A stretch of 64,000 nucleotides of DNA, taken from assembly GCA_027493615.1 (NCBI GenBank), contig JAOSKK010000012.1:682001-746000 (forward strand). Reading direction: 5' to 3'. Position 1 is the first letter of the stretch. Every line of letters starts with the position of its first letter. Of this stretch, positions 28,572-38,602 are shown piece by piece. The notes beneath the pieces are model-generated. The model ran no database searches. It saw only the letters and a program-made list of their open reading frames with translations, and was not told the origin of the DNA. Source of the DNA: Verrucomicrobiota bacterium (GTDB lineage: Bacteria; Verrucomicrobiota; Verrucomicrobiia; Limisphaerales; J093). The position numbers and the translations under genes were made by a program.

Positions 28572-30323
28572 CTAACGCAGCCAGACCGAATCTGCGTCGC
28601 GTTGCCGGACCTCCCAGGATTCGCCGGGTTGCAGGGTCCGCCGCTGCACCAGCCGGCTTTGCCCGCCCTGCCAGCGCACGCCGACGGTCACGGCGCGCGG
28701 CGCAGAGTTCTGCAACGTCACCACGCCGCCCGCTCCGCCGGCAGAAGTGGCCAACGTGAAATCCAGCCAGTTCGCCGTGACCAGCGTCGCGTCGGTGAGT
28801 CGCACCAACACGGGGCCCACCGCGACCGCCATCGTTTCCTCGCGGCTGAGTGACGACCGGTTGCTGAGGAGCCGGATGAAGGGCTCGCCTTCGACGGGTG
28901 CCCGGGCCAGCTCGTGCCAGACCTGTCCGGGAGGTCGCAGGGCCTCGAGCGCCGCGAAGTCCGCCACCGCCACAAAGCCCGCCGCCTCCCCCGACAACAA
29001 CCGCGCCGCCAGCGCCGGGCTGACGTGGAATTGGTGTCGTTGCAGGTAGAACTCGAGTGTCATCGCGTTGCCCGCGAACGTGAGCGGCAGTCCCGGCGGC
29101 GCCTGCGTCCGCCACCACAGCGCCAACTGCCGCATCGCGCGGGTCTGAGGCATGACTTCGCCCGACTCGGCCTTGAGCCGGGTCAGCAGCGGCGCCGTGG
29201 CCAGCACCACCAATCCCACCACGCCTGCCCCCTGCCAGATCCGCACCGGACGCACCTTGGCCAGGAGCCCGGCCAGTTCCCGGCCCGCCAGCAGCCCGGC
29301 CGCCGGCAGGAGCGGCAGCAGCAGGTCCGCCCGCTTGTGCGACGCGACCGTGAAGACCACCATCCCCACGGCCAACCAGCAGACCAGGAACCTCTCGAAG
29401 CGCCGCTCCGCGAGCCGCGGCGCCGGCCGACGCCAGACCCGCCAGCACCCGAGGCAAGCCAGCAGGCTCCACGGGGCGAACCGGGACAGGAAATACAGCA
29501 GCGGATGGAACGGCTTCGCCCCGGGCCAATGCCCGCCCGCCGAGGCGCCGCTCAGGTGGCCGAGGAGTTCCCGACCGACCTGCTTCTCGGTGAGCGCCGC
29601 CCCCACCTCCGCGTAGGCCAGCGCAAACCAGCCGCCGAACAGCACGGCATACAGCGCCACGCCCGGCCAAAGCCGCAAGCGCAGCGGACAAGGTTCCTGG
29701 CCACGCCCTTCCCACCATGCGGCGAGCCAGCCCCCGGCCGCCAGCCCGAGTCCCAGCGGCCCCTTCGTCAGGGAAGCGGCGCCGGCGGCCAGCCAGAACC
29801 CGATTTCGCCGCGCCCGGTTGTCCAGGCGCGGTGGGCGGCGAGCGCCGCCAGCGTGACCGTGGCCATGAAGACCGCGTCGGTCCGCGCCAACACCACGTG
29901 CTTGAGTCCGAAGGAGGAGAACAACAGCGACCAGGCGGCCAGCAAACCCGCGGTGACCCCGAACGAGCGGGCCCCCGCACGGAGCATCAGCAGGGCCGTC
30001 CCGACCACGGCCAGCGCGCAGGGCAGGTAGAGGGTGAAGCGGGTCAGGCCGCCCGCGGCGAGCGCCGCGAGCGCCGCCAGCCACGGGTAAAGCGGGGGCT
30101 TCGAGGCGATCTCCCCGTGCGCATCCCGTTGCACCCACCAGTGTCCGTTCTGCAGGATGTCGAGCACATACGCCGTCGGGCCTTCCTGGTCGTTGTCGGT
30201 CAGGTCGGCCGGGCCCGCCAGGCGCACGGCGAACAGGAGCACCCCGGCCGCAAGCACCAGCCAGGTGGCGTGGCGGAGGGCCGGCTCCGGAGCGTACGGG
30301 GGAGGCGGGCCGGAGGACGACAT
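28572..30323 (-). CDS. Glycosyltransferase family 39-like integral membrane protein
   Basis: About 583 residues. Membrane segments are numerous in the first 420 residues (WLVLAAGVLLFAVRLAG, TLYLPCALAVVGTALLML, VVGLVVLATAPLLT). The first loop holds DNDQEGPTAY, with acidic residues where ArnT/PMT enzymes bind the polyprenyl-phosphate sugar, and KPPLYPWLAAL, another family signature. It probably transfers a sugar from a lipid carrier to lipid A or another acceptor on the periplasmic side. The last about 130 residues are a soluble beta-rich tail. The start at 30323 is chosen because residues upstream of it lack similarity and overlap the lipoprotein gene. Confidence 0.8.
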   Translation of the reverse strand: MSSSGPPPPYAPEPALRHATWLVLAAGVLLFAVRLAGPADLTDNDQEGPTAYVLDILQNGHWWVQRDAHGEIASKPPLYPWLAALAALAAGGLTRFTLYLPCALAVVGTALLMLRAGARSFGVTAGLLAAWSLLFSSFGLKHVVLARTDAVFMATVTLAALAAHRAWTTGRGEIGFWLAAGAASLTKGPLGLGLAAGGWLAAWWEGRGQEPCPLRLRLWPGVALYAVLFGGWFALAYAEVGAALTEKQVGRELLGHLSGASAGGHWPGAKPFHPLLYFLSRFAPWSLLACLGCWRVWRRPAPRLAERRFERFLVCWLAVGMVVFTVASHKRADLLLPLLPAAGLLAGRELAGLLAKVRPVRIWQGAGVVGLVVLATAPLLTRLKAESGEVMPQTRAMRQLALWWRTQAPPGLPLTFAGNAMTLEFYLQRHQFHVSPALAARLLSGEAAGFVAVADFAALEALRPPGQVWHELARAPVEGEPFIRLLSNRSSLSREETMAVAVGPVLVRLTDATLVTANWLDFTLATSAGGAGGVVTLQNSAPRAVTVGVRWQGGQSRLVQRRTLQPGESWEVRQRDADSVWLR

Positions 30324-30355
30324 CGGGACGGCACGGGCGGGGCCGCGTCGCGGCG

Positions 30356-30742
30356 CTACGGTTCGAGCACCTCCAGTTGGTAGGTGCCGGTGGTCAGGCT
30401 GTCCGGATGTTGCTTTCCGAAACCGTTGTAATGGTACTCGAACTTGAAACGGTAATTCACGAACTGCTGGCCCGGCGGCAGCGGCACCAGCGCCTCCCAA
30501 CTATTCGAGGTGAGCAAGGTACGCTGCATCGGGTGGAACTCGGTGCCGATCACGACGTAAGGCGTGAAGCTCTCGGGTCGGATCGCGCGCTGGTTGCTCG
30601 ACCAGGCCGCCTCGAAACGATGCAGCCCGTCCAGCGGCCGCAGCGTCTGGCGCGCCGTGAGGTTGGTGATGCGTTGGGTGGTGCAACCCCCGGCGAGGAC
30701 CAGGACCACGCTCCACCACGCCAGCACGCAGCGCTTGCTCAT
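30356..30742 (-). CDS. Small lipoprotein of unknown function
   Basis: 128 residues. The N-terminus is a lipoprotein signal: basic MSKR, hydrophobic WWSVVLVLAG and lipobox LAGGC, with Cys20 the lipidated residue. The mature part contains FTPYVVIGTEFHPMQRT and LPPGQQFVNYRFKFEYHYNG, suggesting a small beta-sandwich, but I do not recognise a family. It lies 57 bases after the adenylate-forming enzyme and 33 bases before the GT39 start, in the same direction, so co-transcription is likely. Envelope-associated, role unknown. Confidence 0.75.
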   Translation of the reverse strand: MSKRCVLAWWSVVLVLAGGCTTQRITNLTARQTLRPLDGLHRFEAAWSSNQRAIRPESFTPYVVIGTEFHPMQRTLLTSNSWEALVPLPPGQQFVNYRFKFEYHYNGFGKQHPDSLTTGTYQLEVLEP

Positions 30743-30798
30743 GGCGGCAGCGTTGACGACGCCCGCCGGGGTGTAAAGCCGGAACGAGCCGTGCGGCG

Positions 30799-31878
30799 TC
30801 AGTAGACGCCCTCGACGATCGTCTTCTCGAGCGCGCCGAAGGGTCGCACCTCGGCCACGCCATCCCAGGCGTAGGGGGCCCGCGGTTCGCGGCGAATGGC
30901 CTCATCACGCTCGAGAAACCGCGGCATGAAAAACTCCTGGGTGAGGGTGGTAAGTTCGACCCGCCCCCACTCGCCATAGCCCTTGAGCTGGCTCGTGTTC
31001 TGCGGGTCCACCACACGCAACACCGCACGCGGCTGGGGCGCGTAATAGGTGACCGAGAACTTGTCCTCGGGCAGCAACGGCACGCTGGCGGCCAGCCCCA
31101 TCAGCGTGTTGCCGTAGGTGGGGTAAAACCCGATCCTCCCCTCGAGCACCTCCTCGAGGATGTACCGCACGTACTGCGGCGCCATCGTCGTCCCGCCACA
31201 GAACACGCCGCGCACGCCGGCCTCGTACAGGTTGATCTTCTCGGCCAGCGCCTCGAGGAGCTTGGGTGTGGTGAACAACCCGGCAATCCGCCGGTGCTTC
31301 AACAGCGTCACGCCCTGCTCGACCACGTGGTCCATGTACGCCCGCGCCTGGTCGAACTGCCGCGCCGCGATGACCTTCTTCACCCAGCGCGGATCGAGGT
31401 CCACGAAATAGCAGGGGCTGCCCCGGAAGTTGGCCAGGTGCTCGATGGCGAGGCGGAGGCGACGCGGACCGGTGGGCCCCACCATCAGCCAGGCCGCGCC
31501 GCGCGGGAAATGCTCGTCCCGGATCTTCCCGCTGAACTCCTCGTAATCCACCTTGTAGTCGTTCCACCCGATCCGCTGCTTGGGCATCCCGGTGGTGCCA
31601 CCGGTCTCGAAGATGTTGTAAGGCCGGCCGCGGAACGCCGCCGGCACCCAGACCTCGGGCTGGAGATCCCGCAGCCATTCGTCCTGGAAATGGGGAAAGC
31701 GCGCGAGCAGATCCGCGAAGGATCGGACCTCGGTGCGCGGATCCCACCCGGCCTTGGCGGCCCATTCGAGCCAGAACGGACAACCGGTTTCGGGCGAGAA
31801 ATGCCAGGCCACGATCTCGCGGACGTGGCGGTCAAGCCGGGCCTGGGCTTCCGAGACAGCAGTGGTAGCAACACTCAT
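30799..31878 (-). CDS. Adenylate-forming enzyme (PaaK/LuxE-like)
   Basis: 359 residues, complete and without frameshift. The AMP-binding P-loop is FETGGTTGMPKQRIGW (near residues 91-106). Further adenylate-forming signatures are VFCGGTTMAP and FYPTYGNTLMG, with GEWGRVELTTL and RFLERDEA in the C-terminal part. Such enzymes activate a carboxylic acid as acyl-AMP; some then pass it to CoA or a protein thiol. The chain is shorter than acyl-CoA ligases (about 430-550), like phenylacetate-CoA-ligase-related and LuxE-like proteins. The substrate is unknown. The gene starts 9 bases after the downstream propeller gene stops, in one minus-strand operon. Confidence 0.8.
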   Translation of the reverse strand: MSVATTAVSEAQARLDRHVREIVAWHFSPETGCPFWLEWAAKAGWDPRTEVRSFADLLARFPHFQDEWLRDLQPEVWVPAAFRGRPYNIFETGGTTGMPKQRIGWNDYKVDYEEFSGKIRDEHFPRGAAWLMVGPTGPRRLRLAIEHLANFRGSPCYFVDLDPRWVKKVIAARQFDQARAYMDHVVEQGVTLLKHRRIAGLFTTPKLLEALAEKINLYEAGVRGVFCGGTTMAPQYVRYILEEVLEGRIGFYPTYGNTLMGLAASVPLLPEDKFSVTYYAPQPRAVLRVVDPQNTSQLKGYGEWGRVELTTLTQEFFMPRFLERDEAIRREPRAPYAWDGVAEVRPFGALEKTIVEGVY

Positions 31879-31887
31879 GGTCGGAGA

Positions 31888-33581
31888 TCACTTCACCGGC
31901 ACGGGGGCGGGAGCATCCGGCTGCGCCGCGGCGCGAGCGGAGTCGTGGAAGGCATACAAGTGGGTGTTGCTACCCACGTACAGGACCCCATTGGCCACCA
32001 CCGGGGTCGAGTAGATCGGCGCGCCCAGATTGCACTCGCTGAGGAACTCGGCCGCGTTCGGCGGCGCTCCGGGCCTGACGCGCTCCGGGGGCAGGGGACG
32101 ACCTTTGGTGGCCGCAAGCACGACGAGGTCGCCGTCCTCATCGCCGATATACACCTTGCCGTCAGCGACGAGCGTGCTGCCCCACATGTGTGCCTTCATG
32201 TCGTAGGTCCAGTACACCTGGCCCGTCTCGGCATCGAGACAGTGGACGAAGCCGGAGAAATCCCCGACGAAGAGCAGGCCGGTCGTGGGGTCAATCGACA
32301 CTGTCGAGATGCTCCGGTGGATGCCGCGGTACTCCCAGATCAGCCCGCTGGCGGTCATGTCGCCCGTCCCGGTGGCATCCACGCAAACGAGCCGGCCGGA
32401 CGCCCTCGCCGTGTTCGGGATCCTGGCCGATCGTGATATACACGCGGTTCTTGTAGAACACGGGTGTCGCGTTGATCTCGCTCGGGCCTTCCGGGTCAGG
32501 GTACCGGATGGGTTTGCCATCGCGCATCTTGTACTCGGGCGGGTTGCAGTCGAACCACCAGATCTTCTTGAGGTAATCCATCTCCGGATCCTCCTCGTTG
32601 GCGAGCGGCGGACCGGGCAGCACGGGAACGATGGGCGCGCCGGTACCTTTCGAAGGTTCGGCACCGAAAGCGTAGAGGACGCCGTCGCCGCCGCCGAAGA
32701 AGACCTGCCAGCGGCCGTTGACCTGGCCGGCGCCGCCCGAGCCCCATTGGCCGTGGTAGATGCGCGGGCCGATGCCGGCGTTGTCCTCACCGGCGAGCTT
32801 GCCGGTGAGCCGGTTGACGGCCACGAAGCTGGGGGCGAGGGGGAAGGGATGTTGACGTGGGTCCAGTCCTGGCCATTGGACGTGCACACGTACACCAAGT
32901 CGCCGAGGAGCAGCGGGGAGCTGTTCGAGGCGTTGTGGGGGAACACCCCGAGCTCGTCCATCATGTCGTAGACCCAGATGATGTCGGCGTCGTGGGGACC
33001 GAGTTTCGCCGGCGGCCGGCCGGTGTCCTTGACGAAGTAGCTGGCTTCGTCGGTGAAGGGGCCGTCGTTGCCGTTGGCCAGCCCCTCGGTGTCGAGGCAC
33101 ATGATCTCGCAGCGGCTGGTGACGAGGTAGAGCCGGTTGCCGTCGATGGTGGGCGAGGACAGCAGGCCGAGGTTTTCCCAATCGTTGACCTTGCCGGACT
33201 TGAGCTTGGGCACCACCAGGTGCCACAAGAACGCCCCGGTCTGCTCGTCGAAACACATCAGGATGCTCCGGTCGCCCTGGTGCTGGGGGTCGCGGGGAAG
33301 TCGTTGTTGGTGCCCACGAAGACCTTGCCGCCGGCCACGCTGGTGTTGCCGTAGCTCTGCGAACCCAGCTTGCCCACCCACTTCACGTTCTTGGTCGTGG
33401 CGAGATCGACGTCCTCGGAGCCGGCCTTGAACTGGCCGGGGTCGAAGCGGTCGGGCAGGTCCTTCGCCGGCGAGTACATGTTGCGTTGCACGGTGCCGCC
33501 CCACATCGGCCAGTCATCGGCCGCGGCGACCAGCGACCCCAGCGAGACGAGGAATAACGGGGCAAGGGAATGGAACTTCAT
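31888..33581 (-). CDS. Exported PQQ-type beta-propeller protein (second of a pair)
   Basis: About 565 residues, read across three apparent indels (33294-33297, 32839-32843, near 32412). A signal peptide is present (LAPLFLVSLGSLVAAADD), followed by WPMWGG and repeated propeller blades: AGGKVFVGT, GALLWHL-type blades, SSPTIDGNRLYLVTS, SSPLLLGDLVYVCTS, ATPVFYKNRVYI, GSTLVADGKVYIGDEDG and STPVVANGVLYVGS. These are PQQ-like W-motif blades without an associated dehydrogenase domain. A periplasmic scaffold, or a polysaccharide- or protein-binding role, is plausible. The start overlaps the stop of the upstream propeller gene (ATGA). Confidence 0.78.
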
Positions 33582-35970
33582 CGGGAATTCAGTGCGGGGT
33601 GAGCGTTCGGGGTTACAGCGAGGTTGTCAATGAACACGCGCATCTCCTGCGGCGAGAAGCCGAACAGCCCCGGCGCACCCTCCTGATGGGCGGTGCGGTG
33701 GGGGACTTCGATGGTCCAGGCCTCCGGTTCGGGCTCGCCGGCGGGCCAGGCCTTGCCGCGCACGATGCCGGAGCCATCCGGCGCAACGTCCACGCGTGCC
33801 TTCAACGTGTACCAGGCGTTTGGCGACCAGCGGAAGGGCACGGCGACCTTGAGGCGTTCCTGGTTCGAGTTGACCTCGAGTTCCTGGGAGTTGCCCTTCA
33901 GCACGATCAGGTAACGCTGGTTGATCAACCCCACCTCCGACATTTTGCGGCGGCTGCCCTCGCTGCGCACGTCCGCCTGGATCGTGTAATCCCGCGAGTC
34001 GGCACGGCCGATGAACGCGGTGGCGCGCTGGAAGAACTTGTTGTCAATCGTCTTGGTCAACGCCTTGGTGCCCGCCACCTCGCGCACCTCGAAGCGGAAC
34101 CGGGCGCCGATCCAGGGCAGCGGCGGGTAGGTGTAGGCCGTGGGCGGCTCGGCGGTGTTCGTGGTGGTGTTGCTGAGCACGAACCCCTCGAAATCCTCAC
34201 GCAGCGGCAGCATCGGCAGCACCCGACCACGGATGTAGCCGTGCAAACCGTCGAGCGTGGCCTCCCACGCGCCGGCCGACAACGTGGCCGTGGGTGGCAC
34301 CTCGAGTTCGCCCGCCGGGTTGAAGGCACCCTGCATCGTAGCCTTCACCAGCGCGGTCGGCGGCACATATTCCTGCCAACGCAAGGCGCTCACCTCGGCG
34401 ACCGGCCCGACCAGCAGGCCATTGGCATCGAGTTGGCGCGCCCGGAAGGCCGCCTTCTCGCCCGGCTTGAGCACCACTTCCGCCGGCACGATCTGCAGTT
34501 GCGCCGCCGGCCCCGGTTGCGGCCACGCCCGCTCGACCGTCGGCGGTGGCAGGCCGGGATTGTTGCCGGGTCGTCCGAAGCAATAGAGCTTGCGGTTCGT
34601 TTGCTGGTAGATCTTCCCGTTGTAGGCCACGGGCGAACCGAAGCAGCGGCCGTCCAGCTCGATGTGGGTGAGCATCTCCGCCGTGTCCCCGTGATCGCGC
34701 AGGATGTAGAACCCGCCCTTGGTCCCCGCCTCGCTCGAGTCGCCCTGGTCCTTGCCGGTCGGGTTGTCGAGGATCGGGACGTAGAGTTTGCCGTCGGCGT
34801 AGAGCGGGCAGGAGTTCCGTTGCTCGATGCCCAGGCGGACGCTCCAAAAGACCTTGCCGCTGTGCACGTCCACCGCGATCAGATCGCCCTTCTCCTTCAC
34901 CACGTACACCCGGTCGCCCACCAGGATGGGCGAGCTGGTCGAAGTCGAGGCGTCGTTGGACCAGAGCTCCACCATGGCGCGCTCGACCAGCACGGGTCCG
35001 GACCGCGGCGTGGCGGGTTCCACGTCCGGGATCTTGAGGGCGACCATCTCGCCCGGCTCATAGGGGGTGCCGAAGATCGCCACGATCTTGTCGTCGTTGT
35101 GGACGACCACCGTGGCGTTGATCCCGGCCTTGGCCAGCGGGACCCGCCACAGTGGATCCCCCGTCCGGGCATTCACGCACACCACCGCACCGTCGCCCGT
35201 GGCGGCATACAGGACGCGTTTGCCCCGGAACCAGCCCAGGTACGGATGCGAGAAGGAATTGTCCATCGGGCGATCGCCCAGGCTTGCGGACCACACCAGT
35301 TCACCTGTCCGCTTGTCGAACGCGTAGAAGCGATCCCTCCCGCACCCTGCGCGCCCCAGTTGCTGGTGATGCCGCGGGTGATCACCAGGTCGCGATCGAT
35401 CAACGGCGAGCCGGTGCGCGCATTCGGGAAGGTGAGCCGCCCGAATTCCTCCATCAAGGCGCGCTGCCAGAGCCGTTGGCCGTCCGCCGTGAATCCGGCC
35501 AGAATGCCCTGCGTACCCTGGAAATAGACGTTGCCCGTCTCCGGGTCCACCGCCGGTGAACTCGTGGCATACCGCAGATAGATGACGTCGCTAAGATAGT
35601 CGTTGAAGGTCCGTCGCCACAGTAGCCGCCCGGTCTCGGCGTCGAAACACGCCACGCCTTCCTGCAGGTCCGGCCCCAGGTCCTCGTACCCCAGGATGTA
35701 AAGCTTGCCGTTGGCGATGACGGGCGTCGATTGCCCGGGCCAGTCCACCGTCCAAAGCGCGGCTTCCTTCGACTCGATCCGGTCCGGCAGGCCGGTCTCG
35801 CGCGACACGCCGCTTTGCTCGGGACCGCGCCAGGCCAGCCAACCCGTGACGGCGGCGACGGCCGGCAGCGCGCCCAACCAGGCCGCGAGTCCCAGCCCCG
35901 CCCAGCCGGCGCGGGCGAGACGCCGGCCGTGCCCTGTGAACCTCGGTGGTGTTGGAGATCCTGTCTTCAT
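33578..35970 (-). CDS. Exported PQQ-type beta-propeller protein with C-terminal jelly-roll region
   Basis: About 797 residues after one indel near 35335. A signal or anchor sequence (GWAGLGLAAWLGALPAVAAV) precedes blades STPVIANGKLYILGYEDLG, GNVYFQGTQG, SPLIDRDLVITRG, LYAATGDGAVVCVN, SSPILVGDRVYVVKEKGD and GSPVAYNGKIYQQ. The last about 250 residues (from PPTVERAWPQ) include an Ig-like piece and a LamG/jelly-roll-like end (DYTIQADVRSEGS, WYTLKARVDV, FGFSPQEMRVFIDNLAV). It is probably periplasmic or outer-surface and binds rather than catalyses; no PQQ ligands can be assigned by eye. It is translationally coupled to the next propeller. Confidence 0.78.
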
Positions 35971-36037
35971 GACGAAACCGACACAGTATTGACCACGCAC
36001 CGCCGATTGCAAACGACCCACCCCCGCGGGCCGGATC

Positions 36038-37701
36038 TCACTCGCCCATCTGGTCCAGCGCCTGCAACGCCTCCCGCACTTCCTCGGGATCAGCCCCGGC
36101 TTCGAGCAGTTGACGAAAGTGCGTCCGGGCCACCGCCCGCTGACCGCTGAGGCCGAAGTAGAGGCCCCGCTGGAACCAGAGTTCCAGAGCCGCGTCGCGC
36201 GGCGGGCTCTCGCCGGCCAGTTGCGTCGCCTTCGCCAGATACTGCACCGCCCGCGCCCGCGCGGCTTCCTCGCCGGTCTTCAGGAGGGCGGCGGCGAGCG
36301 TGAGGTTGGCGAGGAAATGTTCGGGATAGCGGGCCTGCGTCTCCTCGGCCTCCCGGCGCATGGCCGGGACTTGCTGCGCCTTCTCGTAGGCCTTGACCAG
36401 CATCAGGCGGTGATGCGGTGTGTCGGCCCGTTCCAACCGGGCCTGGCACACCTCGACCAGCGCATCCATCCGTCGCGCCACCACCAGCAACGCCGTGAGC
36501 GTCTCCCACGCACTTGAGTGGCCGGGGTCAAGAACGAGGGCGCGACGCAGCGTCGCCTCGCCCCGCGTGGGGTCGTTCAGGAGAAAGCCCTGGAACCAGC
36601 CCAGCAGGGTCAGGGCGGCGGCGGCGGCCGCCGGTTCCCGCCCTTCACTCATGCTCTCCAGCCGCGCCAGGGCCTCGCGGACCGTCACGCGAGAGGACTC
36701 GGGCAGGCGCGACCAGAGATTATCGGCGAGCAAGGCCTCGGCGCCGCGCAGACTCCTGCCGGAGGCCCTCCGCCATCAGTTCAAGCAGGACCGCGCAGCC
36801 CCAGGCCTGCGGGTTGTTCCGGGCTCAGTCGCGCCGCCGCCCACAGGTCCGGAAGCGCGTCCCGATGGAAGATGGCTCGGTTCACGGCCCAGATCCGGGC
36901 CGCGGGCTCATCCTCCGGCGCTTCCGTGAGCGCGCGCAACGCAGAGGCCAGGCGCCGCGCCGTCCCCACGTTGGCGCGCGCCAGGAACGTGTCAGCCTGC
37001 TGCGGCCCCAGCTTCACTCCGCGTTCCGCCTCCTGCACGGCCTCGGCCAACCGGCGTTCGGCTTCCTCCACGCCCGCCGCGTTCAGACGCACGGCAGCCG
37101 GGTCGGACAAGAGCTGCGCCCAGTCGATGCCCGCGGGCTTGCCCTCGAGGCTGGCCAGGGCGTGGATGGCCGTGAGGCCGAGCAACCGGGCCAACGCCGG
37201 CCGGGGTTGCCAGTCCTCGGGGGCGATCTCAACCGCCCGGCGCAGCAGCCGTTCCGCCGCCGCGAACTGGTTCTGACCCCGCAGGGCATCCGCGTAACCC
37301 ACCAGGACCGCGATCTCGCGCGAGTCCGCCGCCCCCTGTCGCTCGTACAGCTCGACCGCCCGGGCGTACGCCCGCTGGGCCATCGCCATCTCGTTCAGCC
37401 CATCCAGCACCCGACCCAGCCGCACAAACCGCGGCGCGTCGTCGGTCTGGCCGGTCAACGCCTCCCGTAAGGCGGTCAGCTCGCGCGTGGGATCAGGGGT
37501 GCCCACCGTCAGCTCGAAACCCTCCGTGCCGCGAAAGCTGAGACCGAAGTTGAAGCTGAACCGCGGCAGGCGGGTCAACTGCTGCAACCTCTCCTGGCCA
37601 CCCAGCGGCACCGCCGCCCCACCCGCCAGCGTCACCTGCACCGCCAGGAACAACCGCAACAGTCCCCCGCCCCACCCGCGGCATTGTGGAGGCGCTGCCA
37701 T
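36038..37701 (-). CDS. Exported TPR-repeat protein
   Basis: About 554 residues after two corrections close together (near 36812 and 36745), which restore LGCAVLLELMAEGLRQES...EALLADNL. The N-terminus has a weak signal-like hydrophobic stretch (LLRLFLAVQVTLAGGAA). Tetratricopeptide units are visible throughout: GLNEMAMAQRAYARAVELY, QNQFAAAERLLRRAVEIAPED, DPTRGEATLRRALVLDPGHSSAW and GLSGQRAVARTHFRQLLEAGA. TPR arrays are protein-binding scaffolds. It lies 5 bases downstream of PurE and 67 bases before the propeller pair, so it may assemble with them in the envelope. Confidence 0.75.
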
Positions 37702-37706
37702 GGCGA

Positions 37707-38203
37707 TCAGACCAGTTTCTCGGCCAGGATCTTCGCGGCCTGCCCGGCCCGGAACGCCCGCAGCTTGTCGCGCAGCTCTGGTCGTTTCACCCCAGGATCG
37801 CCACCGCCAGCAACGCCGCGTTCACCGCGCCGGGCTTGCCGATCGCCAGCGTCCCGACCGGGACCCCGCCAGGCATCTGCACCGTCGCCAGCAGCGAATC
37901 GAGCCCCTTCAACGACGCGCTTTCCATCGGCACCCCCAGCACCGGCAGCACCGTGTGCGCCGCGGTCACCCCGGCCAGATGCGCCGCCCCGCCCGCCGCC
38001 GCAATCAGCACCTCGATCCCCCGCGCCTCCGCGCCCTCGACATACGCGGCCGTCTCGCGCGGCGTCCGGTGCGCGGACAGCACCCGGCACTCATGCGGCA
38101 CGCCGAACTGATCCAGCGTGTCCGGCACCGCGCGCATCACGTCCCAGTCCGACTTGCTGCCCATCAGGATGCCCACCCACGGCCCGTTGGTCTCAGTCGT
38201 CAT
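37707..38203 (-). CDS. purE: N5-carboxyaminoimidazole ribonucleotide mutase
   Basis: About 165 residues after restoring one G missing at 37790-37793, the typical PurE length. The family core is complete: [25 protein letters not shown] (with the catalytic His), [24 protein letters not shown] and [20 protein letters not shown]. It moves the carboxyl group of N5-CAIR to give CAIR in purine synthesis, in the cytoplasm. PurK is not in the window. The start at 38203 matches the family; upstream lies a repeat-bearing intergenic region. It heads a minus-strand run with the TPR and propeller genes, an unusual neighbourhood for a purine gene. Confidence 0.92.
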
Positions 38204-38602
38204 CGGCCGAGAGTAGCGGCGGACGGAGGAATCTTCAACCGGGGCTATTTCGGAGGCCATGCGAGAACCTTGGTTGCCCGTGTCCGGATGAATCAGTGGC
38301 GCGCCGCCGGGCATGCCGGGCAGGGTGCACGCGGTTCCGACCATGGGAATCCTGGAGCTCTCTATGAACCGCCCGACCCGTCACTACCCCATCCCCGATG
38401 TTCGTAATCGGTGGAGGGACGCCCCGTCTTGGATTCTCCGCCGATGACGAACATCGGGGATGGGGCTGAGAGAGGCGCTCCCTGAACCTGTGGTGCGGGC
38501 TGCCAGCCTGCACCCCCGCGGTTCATGGCCCGTGAGCAGGTCCGGCAGGAACAGAACGCTTCCCTTGAGCTTTGAGCTCGGCGGGCGACCGCGGGTCGAC
38601 GT
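38204..38602. other. Repeat-bearing intergenic region between IspG and PurE
   Basis: About 400 bases with no credible gene. It holds a complete family 2 palindrome (38387-38467), a family 4 short repeat (about 38487-38520), and GCAGGTCCGGCAGGAACAG (near 38535), which resembles GCAGGTCCGCATGGAACAG near 2184. The purE promoter should lie close to 38204-38300, but I see no clear -10/-35 pair. Confidence 0.7.
38387..38467. repeat. Dispersed palindromic repeat, family 2 (copy 2)
   Basis: The left arm is CCCCATCCCCGATGTTCG then TAATCGGTGGAG (38387-38416). The right arm at 38436-38466 is its inverted copy (GATGACGAACATCGGGGATG core). About 20 unrelated bases form the loop. It could fold as a long hairpin in RNA or as a cruciform. 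Confidence 0.85.

Noticed and set aside
28914..30383. Plus-strand open frame of about 489 codons opposite the GT39 gene
   Set aside because: Gln/Arg-rich shadow of a membrane protein gene with clear TM helices on the other strand.
30799..31878. Bioluminescence acyl-protein synthetase (LuxE)
   Set aside because: Only general adenylate-forming motifs are shared and no lux genes are near.
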